Assembly (NCBI GenBank): GCA_014804185.1
Contig: JAAVAG010000044.1
Location: forward strand, 1 to 6,316
Direction: 5' to 3'
From: Lachnospiraceae bacterium
GTDB lineage: Bacteria > Bacillota > Clostridia > Lachnospirales > Lachnospiraceae
DNA length: 6,316 bases
The notes under the pieces were generated by a model, which had not been told where the DNA came from, searched no databases, and saw nothing but the letters and a program-made list of their open reading frames with translations. The translations under genes were made by a program, and so were the position numbers. This document shows, in pieces, positions 1 to 5,793 of the stretch (positions are counted from its first letter, which is position 1; the number at the start of each line of letters is the position of its first letter).

Positions 1-1
1 G

Positions 2-898
2 GTGACGATAAACGGCAGTGAATGGGGATTTCAATATTCACCCTATGTATATTATAACGAGCACTGTATCGTCTTTAACAGACAGCATATTCCCATGAAG
101 ATCGAGCACGATACATTCTGCAAGCTGTTTGACTTCGTGAAGCAGTTTCCCCATTATTTTGTGGGATCCAATGCGGATCTTCCTATCGTGGGAGGCTCCA
201 TCCTCAGCCACGACCATTTCCAGGGCGGCCACTATGAGTTTGCCATGGCAAAAGCGCCGCTGGAGAGGACGTTTGTGGTGAATAGCTTTGCGGATGTGCA
301 GGCGGGAGTGGTAAAGTGGCCCATGTCAGTGATCCGTCTGAGCGGCCCGGATACGGACAGGATCATCGCGCTGGCGGACAGAATCCTGGAGAAGTGGAGG
401 GGCTATACGGATGAGCGCGCCTTTATTTTTGCCGAGACGGACGGGGAGCCGCATAACACCATCACGCCCATCGCCCGGAAACGGGGGGAAGTATTTGAAC
501 TGGATCTGGTGCTGCGGAACAATATCACCACACAGGAGCATCCTCTGGGCGTATATCATCCCCATGCGGATCTGCATCATATCAAAAAAGAAAATATCGG
601 CCTCATCGAAGTGATGGGTCTGGCCGTGCTGCCCGCCCGTCTCAAGGAGGAGATGGCGGGGCTGAAAAAAGCGATTCTGAGCGGGAGCGATATCCGCGCC
701 GACGAAACGCTGGCAAAACATGCGGACTGGGTAGATCAGTTCTCCAAAAAGTACGACAGCATCAATGCCTCCAATATCGACAAGATCGTGGAAGATGAGA
801 TCGGCCTGGTGTTTATGAGAGTGCTGGAAGACGCGGGCGTTTACAAACGCACACCGGAGGGACAGCAGGCTTTTGACAGGTTTACGGAGAGTCTGTAA
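2..898 (+). CDS. galT: UDP-glucose--hexose-1-phosphate uridylyltransferase, class II (C-terminal part)
   Basis: GalT swaps UMP between UDP-glucose and galactose-1-phosphate in the cytoplasmic Leloir pathway. About 298 residues are visible. Class II (Firmicutes-type) GalT is usually near 500 residues, so roughly the first 200 lie left of the window. The GTG at base 2 is an internal Val codon, not a start. The diagnostic segment is GGSILSHDHFQGG at visible residues 64-76. Its H-D-H-F-Q corresponds to the HPHxQ active-site motif of the family, the second His being the presumed UMP-accepting nucleophile. Upstream, WGFQYSPYVYYNEHC (8-22) is also typical of this class. The C-terminal domain includes EHPLGVYHPHADLHHI (about 179-194). 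The frame is intact to TAA at 896-898, followed closely by a terminator hairpin, so this is probably the last gene of its operon. Upstream partners such as galK or galE cannot be seen. Confidence 0.95.
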   Translation: MTINGSEWGFQYSPYVYYNEHCIVFNRQHIPMKIEHDTFCKLFDFVKQFPHYFVGSNADLPIVGGSILSHDHFQGGHYEFAMAKAPLERTFVVNSFADVQAGVVKWPMSVIRLSGPDTDRIIALADRILEKWRGYTDERAFIFAETDGEPHNTITPIARKRGEVFELDLVLRNNITTQEHPLGVYHPHADLHHIKKENIGLIEVMGLAVLPARLKEEMAGLKKAILSGSDIRADETLAKHADWVDQFSKKYDSINASNIDKIVEDEIGLVFMRVLEDAGVYKRTPEGQQAFDRFTESL

Positions 899-915
899 AA
901 TAAGAATAATTTTAA

Positions 916-948
916 AAAAGCTTGACCTTGACGCCGGGTCAAGCTTTT
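916..948. terminator. Bidirectional rho-independent terminator between galT and the toxin gene
   Basis: A perfect 12-bp stem (AAAAGCTTGACC at 916-927 pairs with GGTCAAGCTTTT at 937-948) encloses a 9-base loop. It lies 17 bp after the galT stop and 10 bp past the stop of the toxin gene, which is read from the opposite strand. Read on the minus strand, the stem ends in six consecutive T residues, a good U-tract. On the plus strand the T-run is only four and lies in the stem, so it may be less efficient for galT. The placement between convergent genes supports a shared terminator. Confidence 0.85.
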
Positions 949-958
949 AAATCGTTCT

Positions 959-1276
959 CTAACTCTCCAATAATCGCCTGCCGATATCAGAAGCGCTATA
1001 AAGAACTCTGGTGACAATTACTCGTTCTTCTTTGACTACATAAAACACAGAATAATTGTCTATGGGCAATTGCCTTAAGCCCATTGTACGCTCTGGTTCA
1101 GATTCCATAATTCTGACACGTTCTGGAAACACATCCAGTTTTTCAATAGTTTTGGCAATTCGATTATACTGTCCCATAGCATTTTCAGGTGCCTGAAGCT
1201 GTATGGCAATATAATCATAAATTTTTTCCATATCTGCCAATGCCTTATCTGTAATCTGCACGGTATATTGTTTCAT
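959..1276 (-). CDS. RelE/ParE-family toxin of a type II toxin-antitoxin system
   Basis: The product is a 105-residue cytoplasmic protein with the small alpha/beta fold of the RelE/ParE superfamily. An N-terminal strand (MKQYTVQIT) is followed by a helical stretch with the family-like ALADMEKIYDYI (12-23). The C-terminal strands hold GLRQLPIDNYSVFYVV (66-81) and the end VIVTRVLYSASDIGRRLLES. RelE members cleave mRNA at the ribosome and ParE members poison gyrase; the sequence does not settle which applies. The ATG at 1276 is preferred over an extended frame beginning at 1318. It has a GGGAG ribosome site about 10 bases upstream and starts one base after the antitoxin TGA (TGACATG), an arrangement that couples translation. 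The gene is more AT-rich than galT or the mutS-like genes, which fits horizontal acquisition. No truncation or frameshift is seen, so it is probably a functional toxin neutralised by the preceding gene product. Confidence 0.9.
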   Translation of the reverse strand: MKQYTVQITDKALADMEKIYDYIAIQLQAPENAMGQYNRIAKTIEKLDVFPERVRIMESEPERTMGLRQLPIDNYSVFYVVKEERVIVTRVLYSASDIGRRLLES

Positions 1277-1277
1277 G

Positions 1278-1580
1278 TCAGTGATTCTCCCTGAACTTTG
1301 CAAATGCAGACGCCGCATCTTGTACTTTGCCCTCTTCTATATCTTCATAACCTTCCTGCAGCCTGGCATGAATTTCAGCAACATTCATTAAATCTGCATT
1401 GACTTCAGGAGAAGTTTTTGGCAGTGTTACTGCAAAGGGGATTCCTCCGGTCAAAGATATTTGATTAAGATACATATCAATAGCTGTTGACATAGGTATT
1501 CCTAATTGTGCCAACACAGTCTCTGCCCGCTGTTTTACAGTTGGATTTACTCTCAAATTTAGTGTAGCTGTCTTTTCCAT
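1278..1580 (-). CDS. RelB/DinJ-family antitoxin
   Basis: The product is a 100-residue antitoxin encoded just before its toxin. The N-terminus (TATLNLRVNPTVKQRAETVL, 4-23, then GIPMSTAIDMYLNQI, 27-41) has the strand-helix-helix pattern of a RelB/DinJ ribbon-helix-helix DNA-binding domain. GGIPFAV (45-51) is a frequent marker of DinJ-like proteins. The acidic C-terminal half (about 60-100), rich in Glu and Ala, is the presumed toxin-wrapping segment. Members normally dimerise, bind the operon promoter and repress it together with the toxin. The ATG at 1580 is chosen because AGGAG (1590-1594) lies 9 bases upstream. An in-frame ATG at 1589 sits too close to that site, and the farther TTG at 1631 lies inside the -35 box. 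The gene is intact. Confidence 0.9.
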   Translation of the reverse strand: MEKTATLNLRVNPTVKQRAETVLAQLGIPMSTAIDMYLNQISLTGGIPFAVTLPKTSPEVNADLMNVAEIHARLQEGYEDIEEGKVQDAASAFAKFRENH

Positions 1581-1602
1581 AGCAATCATCTCCTCTGCTG
1601 CT

Positions 1603-1631
1603 ATTGTAACGCATTTGCCATTGCAATTCAA
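1603..1631 (-). promoter_or_regulatory. Promoter of the toxin-antitoxin operon with candidate operator
   Basis: On the minus strand a -35 box TTGAAT (1631-1626) and a -10 box TACAAT (1608-1603) are separated by exactly 17 bases, matching the sigma-A consensus in 4/6 and 5/6 positions. An interrupted palindrome, TTGC-N4-GCAA (1615-1626), overlaps the last -35 base and the spacer. That is where an autorepressing RelB/DinJ dimer would be expected to bind. The predicted transcript starts near 1597, only a few bases before AGGAG, giving a very short leader. Promoter geometry is seen directly; the operator role is inferred. Confidence 0.7.
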
Positions 1632-1761
1632 TCATTTAATATTTTCCGGATCTAAAAGTAATTCCACCTGTGCGGTTGGATGCTCGAAAAAGCATCCAAC
1701 CAATTCCTGCATTCGCAAAATTTGCGCTTACGCGCTCTTGCGTCTGCTATCGCATCCGCAT
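1632..1761. repeat. Structured intergenic block, possible interspersed repeat or gene remnant
   Basis: About 130 bp between the two divergent promoters holds several inverted repeats: an 11-bp-stem hairpin (1674-1701), CGCAAA-A-TTTGCG (1714-1726) and GCGC-TTA-C-GCGC (1724-1735). Recurrent TGCG/CGCA motifs follow up to 1760. On the minus strand two overlapping frames are open and read like protein ends. One, from ATG at 1712 to TGA at 1632, would give 26 residues and includes GCFFEHPTAQVELLLDPEN. The other runs from 1746 to TAA at 1636 and includes GIGWMLFRASNRTGG. Neither has a ribosome site. The compact palindromic structure and the open, protein-like frames suggest a dispersed repeat or the tail of a lost gene. 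No IS ends or target-site duplications are evident. Confidence 0.4.
1674..1701. repeat. 11-bp inverted repeat (hairpin)
   Basis: GGTTGGATGCT (1674-1684) and AGCATCCAACC (1691-1701) form a perfect 11-bp stem with a six-base loop CGAAAA. No T-run follows on either strand, so it is not an ordinary rho-independent terminator. It lies upstream of both neighbouring promoters, so neither operon's main transcript would include it. It may be structural DNA of a repeat element rather than an attenuator. Confidence 0.7.
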
Positions 1762-1790
1762 TTTACAAGAGACTGATTCTGTGTTAGAAT
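1762..1790 (+). promoter_or_regulatory. Sigma-A promoter of the mutS-like operon
   Basis: A -35 box TTTACA (1762-1767, 5/6 to consensus) and a -10 box TAGAAT (1785-1790, 5/6) are separated by 17 bases. Transcription would begin near 1797, about 50 bases before the first mutS-like start codon. It is divergent from the toxin-antitoxin promoter. No further promoter or terminator is visible between the four downstream genes, so this probably drives them all. Confidence 0.7.
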
Positions 1791-1809
1791 TGTTATATCA
1801 GGAGAGAAC

Positions 1810-1857
1810 GTGCAGAGGTATGTGATGAAGATACAGGAGGAGCAGGATGAAATTTGA
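1810..1857 (+). CDS. Possible 15-residue leader ORF overlapping the first mutS-like gene
   Basis: A GTG codon at 1810 follows AGGAG (1800-1804) by five bases and opens a frame reading VQRYVMKIQEEQDEI. Its TGA at 1855-1857 lies 11 bases inside the next gene, in a different frame. The ribosome site would sit almost at the predicted 5' end of the transcript. The frame covers the AGGAGG (1835-1840) that serves the mutS-like gene, so its translation could open or block that site. The peptide has no run of a regulatory amino acid, and no attenuator hairpin is evident. A chance short frame is quite possible. Confidence 0.3.
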   Translation: MQRYVMKIQEEQDEI

Positions 1858-3355
1858 GAGTATTCTGGACAGGAAAGAAAATCCTCATAAGGATGAGATT
1901 CGTCCGGCTTTTCTGCTGGATCTGAATCTGTATCAGGTCATTGACAGGATCAGTCTGTACTGGGGGGAAAATGTGTCGTCCATGTATTACTATCTGCCTG
2001 CCGACGCTGCGTGTGAGGACTACCGTAGGGCGGTATTTGCGGATATCAGACAGGACGGGCTCTATGAGGCATTGTGTGCCTTTACGGAGAAGATGAAAGA
2101 GAGACGGGATGCTTATGGGCAGAAAGAAGAAGTGACAGAAAAACTTCAGAAAGCGATATGGCATGTGCGGGAGGCGGATTGTTACTGCAGCGCTTTTCGG
2201 CAGCTTGACCAGACGCTGGGGCGGGCGGCGCTGCAATCGGAGGGAATGCTGGCGCTGCGGGAGTATCTGCAGGAGTACACGGCCTCGGAGCGGTTTGTGA
2301 GGATGTCGGAGCAGGCTGACGGGATCCTCACAGAGATGGGGGCGTTCCGGCTGACGCTGACCTATGAAAACGACAGAATCTGGGTGGTGCAGGAGGAGAC
2401 GGGAAGCGGCTATGACGACTTTCTGGAGGCATGCTTTCCGGGGCAGGGCAGACGGATGAAAAGTCCCTTTGGAGCCATCGGCAAGCTGACGGAATTGGAG
2501 CAGGAACTGCTTAAATCTTTTCGCAAAAGGAACCCTGAGTTTTTTGAAAAGGTGGAGGCGTTTTATAAAGATTATGCGGAATACGCATCGGATACTTTAA
2601 TCCGGTTTGCATCCGAGATCCGATATTATCTTTCCTTTTATCGCTTTGAGCAGAAGATGAGAGAAAAGGGATATTCGTTTGCCGCACCCGCCGTGAGCCG
2701 GGAGGAGACGGAGGCCCAGGGATTGTATGATCTGGCGCTGGCATGTGCGGAGGGTGTAAGGCGGGAGGATATCGTGAGCAATGACCTGGTTTACAGACCG
2801 GGTGAGTTGTTTTTTGTTCTGACGGGTCCCAATCAGGGCGGTAAAACGACGTTTGCCAGAAGCCTTGGACAGCTTGTCTATTTTACCAAGATGGGACTGG
2901 ATGTTCCTGCAATCTCCGCAAGAGTGCAGAACTTTTCGACCATTATGACGCACTTTTCCGTGGAGGAGAGTGTGGAGACGGGGCGGGGCAGACTGAAAGA
3001 GGAACTGATGCGCCTGGCGCCCATGATGGATACGGTCCACGGTGTGCAGAGAGAGGCTTTTGTCATCCTCAATGAACTGTTTACCACCGCTGCGAATTAT
3101 GACGCCTGTATGATGGGAAAGCGGGTGTTGGAACACTTTATAGAACTGGGCTGCAGAGGGATCTACGTCACGCATCTGCGGGAACTGGCCCAGGCGCATC
3201 CGCAGGTGGTAAGCCTGCGGGCGATGCTGGATGAACAGGGCAGGCATACTTTTAAAATCGCCCGGAGCGAGGCCGGGGACAGCGCCGGTGCAGCCGCTCT
3301 GGCGGAAAAGCATGGGCTGACCTACAAACAGCTGAAAGAGAGGTGCGGGTCATGA
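1847..3355 (+). CDS. MutS-family ATPase lacking the mismatch-recognition domain (first of tandem pair)
   Basis: The product is a 502-residue protein of the MutS superfamily. The C-terminal ABC-type ATPase domain (about 310-500) has Walker A GPNQGGKT (327-334), the region corresponding to the MutS signature around HFSVEESVETGRGRLKEEL (369-387), Walker B-like FVILNE (405-410) and the H-loop Thr-His (442-443). The Walker B Asp of canonical MutS (DE) is Asn409 here, while catalytic Glu410 is kept. Residues about 90-300 are largely helical and charged, as expected for the core/lever region. No N-terminal mismatch-binding domain (Phe-x-Glu) and no C-terminal Smr nuclease is present, and canonical MutS is near 850-900 residues, so it is not the housekeeping repair protein. 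The start ATG has AGGAGG (1835-1840) six bases upstream. Its TGA overlaps the next gene's ATG, which suggests a partner relationship. Annotation pipelines would call it a mismatch-repair protein; its real role is unknown. Confidence 0.88.
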   Translation: MKFESILDRKENPHKDEIRPAFLLDLNLYQVIDRISLYWGENVSSMYYYLPADAACEDYRRAVFADIRQDGLYEALCAFTEKMKERRDAYGQKEEVTEKLQKAIWHVREADCYCSAFRQLDQTLGRAALQSEGMLALREYLQEYTASERFVRMSEQADGILTEMGAFRLTLTYENDRIWVVQEETGSGYDDFLEACFPGQGRRMKSPFGAIGKLTELEQELLKSFRKRNPEFFEKVEAFYKDYAEYASDTLIRFASEIRYYLSFYRFEQKMREKGYSFAAPAVSREETEAQGLYDLALACAEGVRREDIVSNDLVYRPGELFFVLTGPNQGGKTTFARSLGQLVYFTKMGLDVPAISARVQNFSTIMTHFSVEESVETGRGRLKEELMRLAPMMDTVHGVQREAFVILNELFTTAANYDACMMGKRVLEHFIELGCRGIYVTHLRELAQAHPQVVSLRAMLDEQGRHTFKIARSEAGDSAGAAALAEKHGLTYKQLKERCGS

Positions 3356-5025
3356 AAGCATATCTGCTCTATCCACACAGAGAGTGGGAAAATACCGGGC
3401 GTTATACGGATGAACGTGCCATTGCGCAGGATTTGGGATTGAGGACGCTTTTTGGCGCGTCGGCAAAGGAGATTGAAAAAGAGGAAAGCAAGGTGAAATC
3501 CGTGGGAGAGGCAGATCCTTTTCTGGAGGACGTCATGAAAAAGGTGATGCTGGTCCCGCTTATGTCCCGGGAAGAGATCGTATACCGTCAGGAGATTCTG
3601 AAAGACTGCTATGCCCGGGAAGAATTTATCTGTGATCTGTATGATCTGTCCACGCAGATTCTGACGGAGTGGGACAGGATCGGACGGAACGTGGGCGCAA
3701 AGAGGGGAACCCGCAATTCTCCCAGAAGCCTGGTTACGGAAATCTATGTGCTGCAGTTGTTTGTAAAAAGTTTAAAGCGGCTGAAAGGATTGTTTGATCA
3801 GTACCGGGCAAATCTGCAGTCCGCGGGCTTTCAGGCGTTTTATGAGAGACTGTGCGGAGAGTTTTCCGATGAGACTGAGAAGAATATGGAGCGTATATTG
3901 CAGGATGTTTTATTTTATGCCCATGCCAACGGGGAGGAAGGGGAAAAGAGCAAAGCAGGTTCGACGGGGTTTGTAGATAAGCCGAGAATGGTGATCGGAT
4001 GCAGCCTTGGGGACGGGTTTAAGCTGGGCGGATTTAAGCTGGGGGAGGTATCCACCCAGGCCAGACGCCACCGGAATGCGAACAGCATGATTGTGCGCGT
4101 GCAGGATTATGTGAATCAGCACACAAAGGCCGCCTTTTCCATCCGCACGGATACGGCACTGCTGGAGCAGGCGGGGCAGCTGGAATTTGAGGTGGTGCGT
4201 CATATCATCCTGTGCTGTGAGCCGTTTCTGGATGCGTTCAGCGGATTTTTCGACCAGCTGCGGCTGCAGGCGGCGTTTTACCGCGGCGCGGTCAATTTAA
4301 AGCATTTCATGGAGCGGTTTGAGATCGGAAGCTGTTTTCCGACGGTAGGGACGGGGAATACCCTGCACTTTCGGGAATTGAAAGAGGTGGTCATGGGCCT
4401 GGCGCAGCACATGAATCCGGTGGGGAATACCTGTGAGATAGACGGCAGAAGTCTTCTGCTGGTCACCGGCGCCAATCAGGGCGGCAAATCCACTTTCCTG
4501 AGGAGTATCGGGATCGCGCAGATTATGCTGCAGTGCGGACTGCCCGTGGCGGCGGAGAGTTATGAGAGCGGTATCTATCCGTCGTTTTTTACGCATTTTA
4601 CCAGACGTGAGGACAGCGCCATGAACAGCGGGCGGCTGGATGAGGAACTGAGACGCATGGATCAAATCGTGAGCCGGTTGGGGGAAAATTCCCTGGTGCT
4701 TTTGAATGAATCCTTTGCCACGACAACGGAGAAAGAGGGATCTGTTATTGCGTATGACGTCATCAGGGCGCTGACGGAATCGGGGGTAAAGGTTCTGATG
4801 GTGACCCACCTGCTCTCTTTTGCCCAGCGCGTTTATGAGGAGCGGGAGGACTGGGCGGGGCATGCGGCATTCCTCAGCGCACAGCGTATGGAAAACGGGC
4901 GGCGCACATACAAGATGGTCGAGCGCGAGCCCCAGCTGACCAGCTTTGGACTGGAGCTGTATGATGAGATCATAGGAGCGGTAAAAAGGGAACCATTTTC
5001 TGCGCCGAAGCATATGATACAGTGA
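3352..5025 (+). CDS. MutS-family ATPase lacking the mismatch-recognition domain (second of tandem pair)
   Basis: The product is a 557-residue MutS-superfamily protein, paralogous to but strongly diverged from the preceding one. The helical middle (about 60-350) resembles the MutS core/lever. The ATPase domain follows: Walker A GANQGGKS (373-380), the signature-like segment FFTHFTRREDSAMNSGRLDEEL (key residues 412-433), Walker B-like LVLLNE (448-453) and H-loop Thr-His (485-486). As in its neighbour, Walker B has Asn452 in place of Asp, with Glu453 retained. The end SFGLELYDEI (531-540) aligns with the SYG-containing tail of MutS ATPase domains, which is degenerate in the first paralogue. No mismatch-binding, connector or Smr domain is evident. 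A small tandem repeat, GFKLG-GFKLG, lies at 222-231. The start ATG at 3352 forms an ATGA overlap with the upstream stop and has GAGAGG eight bases before it; a GTG at 3343 in the same frame is less well placed. The coupled order suggests a heterodimer; substrate and pathway are unknown. Confidence 0.88.
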   Translation: MKAYLLYPHREWENTGRYTDERAIAQDLGLRTLFGASAKEIEKEESKVKSVGEADPFLEDVMKKVMLVPLMSREEIVYRQEILKDCYAREEFICDLYDLSTQILTEWDRIGRNVGAKRGTRNSPRSLVTEIYVLQLFVKSLKRLKGLFDQYRANLQSAGFQAFYERLCGEFSDETEKNMERILQDVLFYAHANGEEGEKSKAGSTGFVDKPRMVIGCSLGDGFKLGGFKLGEVSTQARRHRNANSMIVRVQDYVNQHTKAAFSIRTDTALLEQAGQLEFEVVRHIILCCEPFLDAFSGFFDQLRLQAAFYRGAVNLKHFMERFEIGSCFPTVGTGNTLHFRELKEVVMGLAQHMNPVGNTCEIDGRSLLLVTGANQGGKSTFLRSIGIAQIMLQCGLPVAAESYESGIYPSFFTHFTRREDSAMNSGRLDEELRRMDQIVSRLGENSLVLLNESFATTTEKEGSVIAYDVIRALTESGVKVLMVTHLLSFAQRVYEEREDWAGHAAFLSAQRMENGRRTYKMVEREPQLTSFGLELYDEIIGAVKREPFSAPKHMIQ

Positions 5026-5055
5026 TTTTTATGGTATGCTGCAAGGGGATAGGAA

Positions 5056-5769
5056 ATGCCTTTTTGTAAAACAATCGTTCATATTGTGCAGCCCGGGGAC
5101 AGCTTCTACCGGCTGGCACAGCGCTATCAGACAACAATCCCGGAGATCATTCTGCGCAATCCGGGCGTGGATCCCTACAATCTGCAGGTGGGAACCCGGC
5201 TGTCCATCTGCAGCGGACAGGATCAGAATACCGCGCAGAGAGATGAAGTGGAAGTAAACAATGATATGAGGAAAGCCTGGCAGCAGCATGTCTATTGGAC
5301 CAGGATGCTGATGACCAGTCTGCTGAATGATCTGAAAGATCAGGAAGCGACAGAAAAAAGACTTATGCGGACACCGGCGGGGATCGCGGATGTTTTTGAC
5401 AGGTTTTATGACAAGGCCATTGTGGCACAGCTGAGACAGCTGCTGGAGGAGCATACGCGGATCGGCGGGGAGATCATACGGGCGACGAAAGAGGGCGGCG
5501 TGCAGGCTGCTGATGAGCTGGAGCGCCAGTGGTATCAGAATGCGGATCAGATCGCAAAGCTGCTGAGCAGCATCAACACGGATTATTCCTATGACGAACT
5601 GCACAGAGCGCTGACGCAGCACCTGGAAATGCTGAAACAGCAGCTGACGGCGTCGATCAATCAGGAATATGATGAGGCAGTGGGGATCTTTGACGAGGGA
5701 GAAAAGCAGATTCTGGAACTGGCGGATTATCTGACGGAGGGACTGCTGAAACAATTTTACCGTTCGTAA
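5056..5769 (+). CDS. LysM-domain protein with C-terminal helical-bundle domain
   Basis: The product has 237 residues. An N-terminal LysM module (about 6-52) shows VHIVQPGDSFYRLAQRY, then IPEIILRNPGVDPYNLQVGTRLSI, the usual GD-S and N-P landmarks of this glycan-binding fold. A short polar linker (53-70) leads to an all-helical domain (about 72-235) with W75-x2-HVYWTRM, a conserved-looking RLMRTPAGIADVFDRFY (102-118), LLEEHTRIGGEII (129-141) and the end FDEGEKQILELADYL (212-226). The helical part resembles, from memory, a Firmicutes family of small helical proteins with a W-x-x-H-x-x-W-T-R motif, sometimes misnamed acetylglutamate kinase. There is no signal peptide or membrane segment, so the protein is either intracellular or assembled on the spore or forespore surface, as are several signal-less LysM coat proteins. 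AAGGGG lies seven bases before the ATG. The gap to the mutS-like gene is 30 bp without a terminator, so co-transcription is likely. Confidence 0.85.
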   Translation: MPFCKTIVHIVQPGDSFYRLAQRYQTTIPEIILRNPGVDPYNLQVGTRLSICSGQDQNTAQRDEVEVNNDMRKAWQQHVYWTRMLMTSLLNDLKDQEATEKRLMRTPAGIADVFDRFYDKAIVAQLRQLLEEHTRIGGEIIRATKEGGVQAADELERQWYQNADQIAKLLSSINTDYSYDELHRALTQHLEMLKQQLTASINQEYDEAVGIFDEGEKQILELADYLTEGLLKQFYRS

Positions 5770-5793
5770 AGTGCAAAACGAGAGAGAGTAGAG

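Noticed and set aside
959..1318. Longer toxin frame starting at 1318
   Set aside because: The extra 14 residues overlap the antitoxin gene and do not resemble the family N-terminus. ATG 1276 has its own ribosome site directly after the antitoxin stop.
1278..1631. Longer antitoxin frame starting at TTG 1631
   Set aside because: That TTG is part of the -35 box and would lie upstream of the predicted transcript start. The ATG at 1580 has a well-spaced AGGAG.
1674..1701. Hairpin considered as a terminator
   Set aside because: No T-run follows it on either strand, and it lies upstream of both divergent promoters.
2597..3313. Long antisense frame opposite the first mutS-like gene
   Set aside because: It is rich in His, Gln, Arg and Pro with no recognisable domain and lies wholly opposite a clear ATPase gene, a typical shadow in GC-rich coding DNA.
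4297..5013. Long antisense frame opposite the second mutS-like gene
   Set aside because: It has the same shadow composition, no ribosome site and no domain, and is fully covered by the conserved ATPase region on the plus strand.
5036..5257. Plus-strand frame overlapping the start of the LysM gene
   Set aside because: It is in a different frame from the LysM domain, has no ribosome site of its own and is rich in Arg, Ser and Trp.
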